Assembly (NCBI GenBank): GCA_964036045.1
Contig: CAXIWF010000975.1
Location: 1-64,000, forward strand
DNA length: 64,000 nt
Source of the DNA: Eutreptiella sp. 'Long Island Sound 2002'
Taxonomy: Eukaryota > Euglenozoa > Euglenophyceae > Eutreptiales > Eutreptiaceae
Direction of reading: 5' to 3'
Within the stretch, counting starts at the first letter, position 1. Each line of letters begins with the position of its first letter. A program made the position numbers and the translations under genes. Below, in pieces: positions 24,009 through 33,800 of the stretch. The notes beneath the pieces were generated by a model. The model was given only the letters and a program-made list of their open reading frames with translations. It was not told the origin of the DNA and searched no databases.

Positions 24009-24619
24009 GTATGCCGGAACTTTTGGGGGCTCAGGGCGGGGTATGCCAGAACTTTTGAGGACTTAGGGGGGGGTATGCCGGAACTTTAGAGGACTTAGGG
24101 GGGGGTATGCCGGAACTTTTGGGAACTTAGGGGGGGGTATGCCGGAACTTTTGGGGGCTCAGGGGGGGGTATGCTGGAACCTTTGGGGGCTCAGGGGGGG
24201 GTATGCCGGAACTTTTGAGGACTTAGGTGGGGGTATGCCGGAACGTTTGGGGGCTTAGGGGGGGGTATGCCAGAACTTTTGAGGACTTAGGGGGGGGTAT
24301 GCCGGAACTTTTGGGGGCTTAAGGGGGGGTATGCCGGAACTTTTGGGGGCTCAGGGGGGGGTATGCCGGAACTTTTGGGGGCTCAGGGGGGGGTATGCCG
24401 GAACCTTTGGGGGCTCAGGGGGGGGTATGCCAGAACTTTTGAGGACTTAGGGGGGGGTATGCCGGAACTTTTGGGGGCTCAGGGGGGGGTATGCCGGAAC
24501 TTTTGGGGGCTTAGGGGGGGGTATGCCGGAACTTTTGGGGGCTCAGGGGGGGGTATGCCGGAACTTTTGGGGGCTCAAGGGGGGGTATGCCGGAACTTTT
24601 GGGGGCTCAGGGGGGGGTA

Positions 24620-26545
24620 TGCCGGAACTTTTGAGGACTTAGGGGGGGGTATGCCGGAACTTGTGGGGGCTTGGGGGGGGGTATGCCGGAACTTTTGAGG
24701 ACTTAGGGGGGGGTATGCCGGAACTTTTGAGGGCTCAGGGGGGGGTATGCCGGATCTTTTGAGGACTTAGGGGGGGGTATGCCGGAACTTTTGTGGGCTC
24801 AGGGGGGGTATGCCGGAACTTTTGGGGGCTCAGCGGGGGGTATGCCGGAACTTTTGAGGACTTAGGGGGGGGTATGCCGGAACTTTTGGGGGCTCAGGGG
24901 GGGGTATGCCAGAACTTTTGGGGGCTCGGGGGGGGGTATGCCGGAACTTTTGGGGACTTAGGGCGGGGTATGCCGGAACTTTTGGGGACTTAGGGGGGGC
25001 TATGCTGGAACCTTTGAGGACTTAGGGGGGGGTATGCCGGAACTTTTGGGGGCTCAGGGGGGGTATGCCGGAACTTTTGGGGGCTTAGGGGGGGGTGTGC
25101 CGGAACGTTTGGGGGCTCAGGGGGGGGTATGCCGGAACTTTTGGGGGCTCAGGGGGGGGTATGCCGGAACTTTTGGGGGCTCAGGGGGGGGTATGCCGGA
25201 ACTTTTGGGGGCTCAAGGGGGGGGTATGCCGGAACTTTTGAGGACTTAGGGGGGGGTATGCCGGAACGTTTGGGGGCTCAGGGGGGGTATGCCGGAACTT
25301 TTGGGGGCTCAAGGGGGGGTATGCCGGAACTTTTGGGGGCTCAGGGGGGGTATGCCGGAACCTTTGAGGCCTTAGGGGGGGGTATGCCGGAACTGTTGAG
25401 GACTTAGGGGGGGGTATGCCGGAGCTTTTGGGGGCTCAGGGGGGGGTTTGCTGGAACTTTTGCGGGCTTAGGGGGGGGGGGTGTGCCGGAACTTTTGGGG
25501 CCTCAGGGGGGGGTATGCCGGAACCTTTGAGGACTTAGGGGGGGGTATGCCGGAACGTTTGAGGACTTAGGGGGGGTATGCCGGAACTTTTGAGGACTTA
25601 GGGGGGGGTATGCCGGAACTTGTGGGGGCTTGGGGGGGGGGTATGCCGGAACTTTTGAGGACTTAGGGGGGGGTATGCCGGAACTTTTGAGGGCTCAGGG
25701 GGGGTATGCCGGATCTTTTGAGGACTTAGGGGGGGGTATGCCGGAACTTTTGTGGGCTCAGGGGGGGGTATGCCGGAACTTTTGGGGGCTCAGCGGGGGG
25801 TATGCCGGAACTTTTGAGGACTTAGGGGGGGGTATGCCGGAACTTTTGGGGGCTCAGGGGGGGGTATGCCAGAACTTTTGGGGGCTCGGGGGGGGGTATG
25901 CCGGAACTTTTGGGGACTTAGGGCGGGGTATGCCGGAACTTTTGGGGACTTAGGGGGGGCTATGCTGGAACCTTTGAGGACTTAGGGGGGGGTATGCCGG
26001 AACTTTTGGGGGCTCAGGGGGGGTATGCCGGAACTTTTGGGGGCTTAGGGGGGGGTGTGCCGGAACGTTTGGGGGCTCAGGGGGGGTATGCCGGAACTTT
26101 TGGGGGCTCAGGGGGGGGTATGCCGGAACTTTTGGGGGCTCAGGGGGGGGTATGCCGGAACTTTTGGGGGCTCAAGGGGGGGGTATGCCGGAACTTTTGA
26201 GGACTTAGGGGGGGTATGCCGGAACGTTTGGGGGCTCAGGGGGGGTATGCCGGAACTTTTGGGGGCTCAAGGGGGGGTATGCCGGAACTTTTGGGGGCTC
26301 AGGGGGGGGTATGCCGGAACCTTTGAGGCCTTAGGGGGGGGTATGCCGGAACTGTTGAGGACTTAGGGGGGGGTATGCCGGAGCTTTTGGGGGCTCAGGG
26401 GGGGTTTGCTGGAACTTTTGCGGGCTTAGGGGGGGGGGGTGTGCCGGAACTTTTGGGGCCTCAGGGGGGGGTATGCCGGAACCTTTGAGGACTTAGGGGG
26501 GGGTATGCCGGAACGTTTGAGGACTTAGGGGGGGTATGCCGGAAC
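24620..26545 (+). repeat. 960-bp (30-unit) tandem duplication
   Basis: About 24620-25585 and 25585-26545 agree at an offset of 960 bp. Shared rare markers are the GTGGGGGCTTGG unit (24662 and 25622), the GGGGGGGCTATGCTGG unit (near 25000 and 25960) and the TTTGCTGGAAC unit followed by a very long G run and GTGTGCC. A partial third copy of the last markers lies near 26700-26770. Confidence 0.85.
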
Positions 26546-29500
26546 TTTTGGGGACTTAGGGGGGGGTATGCCGGAACTTTTGGGGACCTAGGTGGGGGTA
26601 TGCCGGAACTTTTGGGGGCTCAGGGGGGGGTATGCCGGAACCTTTGAGGCCTTAGGGGGGGGTGTGCCGGAACTTTTGAGGACTTAGGGGGGGGTATGCC
26701 GGAGCTTTTGGGGGCTCAGGGGGGGGTTTGCTGGAACTTTTGCGGGCTTAGGGGGGGGGGTGTGCCGGAACTTTTGGGGCCTCAGGGGGGGGTATGCCGG
26801 AACCTTTGGGGCTCAGGGGGGGGTATGCCGGAACCTTTGGGGGCTCAGGGGGGGGTATGCCAGAACCTTTGGGGGCTTAGGGGGGGGTATGCCGGAACTT
26901 TTGGGGGCTCAAGGGGGGAGTATGCCAGAACTTTTGGGGGCTCAGGGGGGGGTATGCCGGAACTTTTGGGGACTTAGGGGGGGTATGCCGGAACCGTCGA
27001 GGACTTAGGGGGGGGTATGCCGGAACTTTTGAGGACTTAGGGGGGGGTATGCCGGAATTTTTCAGGACTTAGGGGGGGGTATGCCGGAACTTTTGAGGAC
27101 TTAGGGGGGCGTATGCCGGAACTTTTGAGGACTTATGGGGGGGTATGCCGGAACTTTTGGGGGCTCAGGGGGGGGTATGCCGGAATTTGTGGGGGCTCAG
27201 GGGGGGGTATGCCGGAACTTTTGGAGACTTAGGGGGGGGTATGCCAGAACCTTTGTGGGCTCAGGGGGGGGTATGCCGGAACTTTTGGGGGCTCAGCGGG
27301 GGGTATGCCGGAACTTTTGAGGACTTAGGGGGGGGTATGCCGGAACTTTTGGGGGCTCAGGGGGGGCTATGCCAGAACCTTTGGGGGCTCAGGGGGGGGT
27401 ATGCCGGAACTTTTGGGGACTTAGGGCGGGGTATGCCGGAACTTTTTGGGACTTAGGGGGGGTATGCCGGAACTTTTGAGGACTTAGGGGGGGGTATGCC
27501 GGAACTTTTGGGGGCTCAGGGGGGGTATGCCGGAACTTTTGGGGGCCTAGGAGGGGGTGTGCCGGAACTTTTGGGGGCTGAGGGGGGGGTATGCCGGAAC
27601 GTTTGGGGGCTCAGGGGGGGGTATGCCGGAACTTTTGAGGACTTAGGGGGGGGTATGCCGGAACTTTTGAGGACTTAGGGGGGGGTATGCCGGAACTTTT
27701 GGGGGCTCAGGGGGGGCTATGCCGGAATTTTTGGGGGCTCAAAGGGGGGTGTGCCGGAACTTTTGGGGGCTCAAGGGGGGGTATGCCAGAACTTTTGGGG
27801 GCTCAGGAGGGGGTTTGCCGGATTCTTTGGGGACATAGGGGGGGGTATGCCGGAACTTTTGGGGACTTAGGGGGGGGTATGCCGGAACTTTTGGGGGCTC
27901 AGGGGGGGGGTATGCCGGAACTTTTGAGGACTTAGGGGGGGGTATGCCGGAACTTTTGAGGACTTAGGGGGGGGTATGCCGGGACTCTTGGGGGCTCAGG
28001 GGGGGGTATGCCGGAACTTTTGGGGGCTTAGGGGGGGGTGTGCCGGAACTTTTGGTGGCTCAGGGGGGGGTATGCCGGAACTTTTGGGGGCTCAGGGGGG
28101 GTATGCCGGAACTTTTGAGGACTTAGGGGGGGGTATGCCGGAACCTTTGAGGACTTAGGGGGGGGTATGCGGGAACTTTTGGGGGCTCAGGGGGGGTATG
28201 CCAGAACTTTTGGGGGCTTAGGGGGGGGTATGCCCGAACTTTTGGGGGCTCAAGGGGGGGGTATGCCAGAATTTTTGGGGGCTCAGGGGGGGGTATGCCG
28301 GAACTTTTGGGGACTTAGGGGGGGGTACGCCGGAACTTTCGAGGACTTAGGGGGGGGTATGCCGGAACTTTTGAGGACTTAGGGGGGGGTATGCCGGAAC
28401 TTTTGAGGACTTAGGGGGGGGTATGCCGGATATTTTGAGGACTTAGGGGGGGGTATGCCGGAACTTTTGAGGAATTAGGGGGGGGTATGCCGGAACTTTT
28501 GGGGACTTAGGGTGGGGTATGCCGGAACTTGTGGGGGCTCAGGGGGGGGTATGCCGGAACTTTTGGGGACTTAGGGGGGGGTATGCCGGAACTTTTGGGG
28601 GCTCAGGGGGGGGTATGCCGGAACTTTTGGGGACTTAGGGGGGGGTATGCCGGAACTTTTGGGGACTTAGGGGGGGGTACGCCGGAACTTTCGAGGACTT
28701 AGGGGGGGGTATGCCGGAACTTTTGAGGACTTAGGGGGGGGTATGCCGGAACTTTTGAGGACTTAGGGGGGGTATGCCGGAAATTTTGAGGACTTAGGGG
28801 GGGGTATGCCGGAACTTTTGAGGACTTAGTGGGGGGTATGCCGGAACGTTTGGGGACTTAGGGGGGGGTATGCCGGAACTTTTGGGGGCTCAAGGGGGGG
28901 TATGCCGGAACTTTTGAGGACTTGGGGGGGGGTACGCCGGAACTTTTGAGGACTTAGGGGGGGGTATGCCGGAACATTTGGGGACTTAGGGGGGGGTATG
29001 CCGGAACTTTTGAGGACTTAGGGGGGGGTATGCCGGAACTTTTGAGGACTTAGGGGGGTGTATGCCGGAACTTTTGAGGACTTAGGGGGGGGTATGCCGG
29101 AACTTTTGGGGACTTAGGGGGGGGTATGCCGGAACTTTTGAGGACTTAGGGGGGGGTATGCCGGAACTTTTGAGGACTTAGGGGGGGGTATGCCGGAACT
29201 TTTGAGGACTTAGGGGGGGGTATGCCGGAACGTTTGGGGACTTAGGGGGGGGTACGCCGGAACCTTTGAGGACTTAGGGGGGGGTATGCCGGAACTTTTG
29301 AGAACTTAGGGGGGGGTATGCCGGAACTTTTGAAGACTTAGGGGGGGGTATGCCGGAACTTTTGGGGGCTCAGGGGGGGGTATGCCGGAACTTTTGAGGA
29401 CTTAGGGGGGGGTATGCCGGAACTTGTGGGGGCTCAGGGGGGGGTATGCCGGAACTTTTGAGGACTCAGGGGGGGGTATGCCGGAACTTTGGAGGACTTA

Positions 29501-30579
29501 GGGGGGGGTATGCCGGAACTTTCGGGGACTTAGGGGGGGGTATGCCGGAACTTTTGAGGACTTCGGGGGGGGTATGCCGGAACATTTGTGGGCTCAGGGG
29601 GGGGTATGCCGGAACTTTTGAGGACTTAGGGGGGGGTATGCCGGAACCTTTGAGGACTTAGGGGGGGGTATGCCGGAACGTGTGGGGACTTAGGGGGGGG
29701 TATGCCGGAACTTTTGGGGGCTTAGGGGGGGGTATGCCGGAACTTGTGGAGGCTCAGGGGGGGGTATGCCGGAACTTTTGGGGGCTCAGGGGGGGGCATG
29801 CCGGAACTTTTGAGGACTTTAGGGGGTATGCCGGAACTTTTGACGACTTAGGGGGGGGTATGCCGGAACTTTTGAGGACTTAGGGGGGGGTATGCCGGAA
29901 CTTTTGGGGACTTAGGGGGGGGTATGCCGGAACTTTTGGGGGCTTAGGGGGGGGTATGCCGGAACTTTTGGGGACTCACGGGGGGGGTTTGCCGGAACTT
30001 TTGGGGGCTCAGGGGGGGGTATGCCGGAACTTTTGAGGGCTTAGGGGGGGGTATGCCAGAACTTGTGGGGGCTCAGGGGGGGGTATGCCGGAACTTTTGG
30101 GGGCTCAGGGGGGGGTATGCCGGAACTTTTGGGGGCTCAGGGGGGGGGTATGCCGGAACTTTTGGGGGCTCAGGGGGGGGTATGCCGGAACTTTTGGGGG
30201 CTCAGGGGGGGTATGCCGGAACTTTTGAGGACTTAGGGGGGGGTATGCCGGAACTTTTGGGGGCTTAGGGGGGGGTATGCCGGAACGTTTGAGGACTTAG
30301 GGGGGGGTATGCCGGAACTTTTAGGGACTTAGGGGGGGGTATGCCGGAACTTTTGTGGGCTCAGGGGGGGGTATGCCGGAACTTTTGAGGACTTGAGGGG
30401 GGGGTATGCCGGAATTTTTGGGGGCTCAGGGGGGGGTATGCCGGAACTTTTGAGGACTTAGGGGGGGGTATGCCGGAACTTGTGGGGGCTCAGGGGGGGG
30501 TATGCCGGAACTTTTGAGGACTTAGGGGGGGGTATGCCGGAACTTTTGTGGGCTCAGGGGGGGGTATGCCGGAACTTTT

Positions 30580-30595
30580 GGGGGCTTAGGGGGGG
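30580..30595 (+). repeat. Left target-site duplication of the LINE
   Basis: GGGGGCTTAGGGGGGG, directly before the tail TTGGG. The identical 16 bases are at 39458-39473. The same 16 bases stand uninterrupted at 8720-8735 in a paralogous stretch of block 1. Confidence 0.92.
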
Positions 30596-30870
30596 TTGGG
30601 TTGGGTTGGGTTGGACTCTCCCGACTTGAAAAACGCGACGGACCCGTCAGTTGAAAAATTTGGGTCCCCCGGGAGCGGCGCAATCATCGGAGTAGTCTGA
30701 GCACACTCCGCCACCAGAAAGAGGACGACCGCACGACACATCAGCCTGCTGCACTTGGCGCATACCGCCTGCATCGCTCCTTGGCCAGCCTCTGCTGGCC
30801 CGGGGCAGCCCCACCGCGCCCTGAGGGCGGCGCCCACACGGCTGGGCCGCCGCTCTCGACGCTCGCGGGA
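30596..30870 (-). other. LINE 3' UTR with conserved terminal fold and tail
   Basis: From the ORF2 stop to the satellite. The outer ~117 bp (30596-30712) align with the ends of the two non-autonomous elements; the inner part does not. The nested stems are CTCCCG (30618-30623) with CGGGAG (30670-30675), enclosing GGACCC (30640-30645) with GGGTCC (30662-30667). The inner loop differs in sequence and length from element 1 while all four arms are identical. Probable role: recognition of the RNA 3' end during target-primed reverse transcription. This is inferred. Confidence 0.75.
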
Positions 30871-33800
30871 TCACTCCGACGCCGCCGGGCCCGAACCCCC
30901 GGGAGGGGCATCGGGGTCTCCCCTGGCGCGGACCACTGTGGAGCTGCCTGGCACCACTGCTGACAGGGCCATTAGCGCCTCCGCCAGCCCCTGCGGCACT
31001 GTTCCTTCCGGCGCAGACATCCAGAATCGGTCTCCAACACGAACATGCACATGTTCTGGCTGGGCGTCCAGCCGCGCCAGGCTCCAGCGGTGTACAGCGG
31101 CTCCTTCCCAGGCAGGCGCCTGTCCGCCACCAATCACGACAAGCACTGAACAGTGCTGCCCGTCTGAACCCAGAGGGAACTCTGGTTCCGCCAGGGCTGC
31201 CACGCCCAGGCCTGGGGACTCCGCCAGCGCTGTGACAGCGCGGTCGTACAGGTGCAGCAATGCGGACAGGCACGCGGCGTGTTGCCACGACAGCCCATGC
31301 GTCCACCCGCTCACTGGACCATTGGATGTAGTCCAGAACAGATCCCAGGCTGCTGACCGGGCATATGTGGCCAGTGCCTCCAGGTAGGCGCTGGCCAGGC
31401 TGTCTCTACGAGCTGCCGTAAGCCAGCGTGACGCTTCCGCGCATGTGCCCATGAGCATCCCCGACCACGTGACGTATACTGTGTGGGGGCGCGCCGGTGG
31501 CCACGTCGCTGTCACCTCATGGTCGGCCCGCAGGACCAGGTGCAGGCTGTCACCACTGGGACGCCCTAGGCGTACCCACGTGGTGGTCACCCACTCTGGC
31601 ACTGTTGCACCGGGCGCTGCCGCGAGTACCAGCGCACGAAAGCCAGCTTGTACGGCCAGAGCCACTTTGCCACATGCTGCCAGTAGGTGCTGGCCCCATC
31701 CGGCACACGACTGTTCGCAGAACGGGCAGTTGAAGACGTTGTCTGGGGCTGTCGCCATCGTCCGGGCTGCCCGAAGCCACGTGGCCACGTTGAGGGCGTC
31801 CTTGGATAAACGGGCCTCCTGAACCACTCGCTCCCACGACGTCCCAGCCGCCGGGTCGCGGTGCAAGAGGGCATCCAGGTGCGGCATCGCTGGTGCTAAC
31901 TGCTCGTACCGGCGCTCCATGGCCACAGAGTGACGCAGATACGGCACGCCCCCCGTCGTGAGTACCGCCACGCCTCCGACGTCCGCTGCAAATGGCATGG
32001 GGCCCTCTTCCACGTCCGACATCCGCGACGTCGCCAGACTGTGCGCCCTGTGCTGAAGGCCGGCTAGCCCCGGCGCGGGGCTAGGAGCACCGCTCGCGAA
32101 GTCCTGCTGAGCTGGCACGTACACTTCGTCTGCTTGCCAGAGGTGCAGTCCGGCCGCGTACTGGACCCGCAGGTTATCGACATACGGGCTGTCCGACACG
32201 GTGTGATCCTCCCCTTCGGTGGTGACGTGGGTGTTGTCCGCCAGGGCCAGCACTCGCGTGGCTAGAGGAAGGCGCATCTCGCGGAGTACAGCGAGCCCCA
32301 GGTATCTACCGAACCATTCCGCTGCCCATGGGTACGGGTCCTCTACTGCCACTGCAGACCACGCCTCTGCAAACACCCCGCGGGCGTCTGCAAGGACTGC
32401 CGCATACGCCAGCGATCGCTGGCCGCATGCCCCATCAGAAGCCACCACGACTTGAGGGCCTTCCGGGGCCCGGTGCAGGCTCACATGCATGGCTGTTGGC
32501 GGCACGTGTGCTGCCGGTAGCAGGACCAGCTGCAGCTGCCACGCCTCGAGGAGTGAGTGCAGCACGTGGGCGTCGGAGTACGCTTGCGGGACCCACGCCT
32601 TATGGCCCAGCTCATGTCGCAGAAGGTCAGCGACATAGCTACTGCGGCAGTTGAGGGCGCCCAATAAAGTGTGCACAAACCGGACCGCGTGACGGTCCTG
32701 CAGCCTGGGCGCATGCAGACCCAGCATACGTAGCGGTCGATAGAGCAGGGTTCTGGGGAAGCTGCGGGGCAGCCCCAGAGCGCGCCTGTGGATGCCATCC
32801 GACAGCCGCTGGCATGCCTCCAGATTGAGACCCACTGCTGGGACCACGTCCAGGACGAAATCTGCCTTGGTCAGCGCGAAGGTGGTCACCACTCGCAGAG
32901 CTAAGGCATACACCGGCTCCGTCCGCGGCACTGCCCAGTGCAGGTGGCGCAGTGCCTCCTCGTATTTGACCAGTACTGCTCTGGGTGGTTCACCCATGAC
33001 GACGGGAATCTTCACCATGGCGAGGTCGGCTGAGTCCGTTTTGATGACGCCGAGGACGGTCGACAGTTGGCCGGCGGCGTAGCCCAGGGCGCCCCCTTTG
33101 TCGACCAGGAGGTACCCCTTCAACTTGGACCGGTTGATGGCCCCACCTCCGGCCAGACATGTTTTCTGGCTGACCCGCAGTACGTGGGCTGCTCCTGCGT
33201 CTGTGTATGCGAAGATGCGCCTGTCGTCGCTGGAGGATACTTCTGGGACGTACTCTGCTGCACACGCCGGATGCACGGGACACCAGTCGGCTGGGTCAGG
33301 CCCCCCTGGACCGCCAGTTTCTGGGCGTAGCGCGTTGGCCACGATGGCCGCGTTCGCTCTGGAGCGCACGGAGCCCAGTTCTTTGAACCCTCCGACACCC
33401 ATGCTGTCACCCTGGGCCCCACCGTGGAGCATGCGGTAGGGGCCCACCAGCCCGTACGGCGACTGCACGTAGATGCTCAGCCTGCCGTAGAAGGACTGGT
33501 ACCACGGGTCTACACGGATGCCGTCAGGGCACACCTGCTGCAGCGATTCGCGCTGCACGTTACAGAACGCGTTGCTCTCGTCCCAGTCGAATACCCACAG
33601 ACGGCCGCGCTCCCGTATCCATACTGGAATGGCCCAGCGACAGAAGATGGCCACCAGCTGGCTACTAAACTCTTTGCGGTAGGCGAAGGCTGAGGGCGGG
33701 TCGAGTCCCTGCACTGTGGACACCATCTGGAGGCGGTGGAATATCGCTGTCGACTCCTTCCGCCGCACCGGCTCCTCCAGCATGACTGGCCGGCTCATGC

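Larger units (their letters stand above)
23993..30595 (+). repeat. 32-bp G-rich satellite array, block 2
   Basis: About 205 units of the same satellite in the same orientation as block 1. From about 26640 its unit order parallels block 1 from about 4030 (4540 matches 27145 and 5562 matches 28167, offset 22605), continuing with small indels to about 7450 and 30200. The last ~300 bp (30300-30595) match 8440-8735. The first ~700 bp (24000-24700) match 56000-56710 in block 3. No gene or RNA is visible. Confidence 0.96.

Noticed and set aside
30596-30615. Interstitial telomere sequence (TTGGG repeats)
   Set aside because: It occurs only as a fixed three-and-a-bit copy string at the 3' end of each element, so it is better read as the element tail.
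30647-31306. 219-codon minus-strand frame at the end of ORF2, and other long frames on both strands across 31000-38700
   Set aside because: They overlap ORF1 or ORF2 in other frames in high-GC DNA, where stops are rare. They show no domains, whereas the ORF2 frame carries the LINE motifs.
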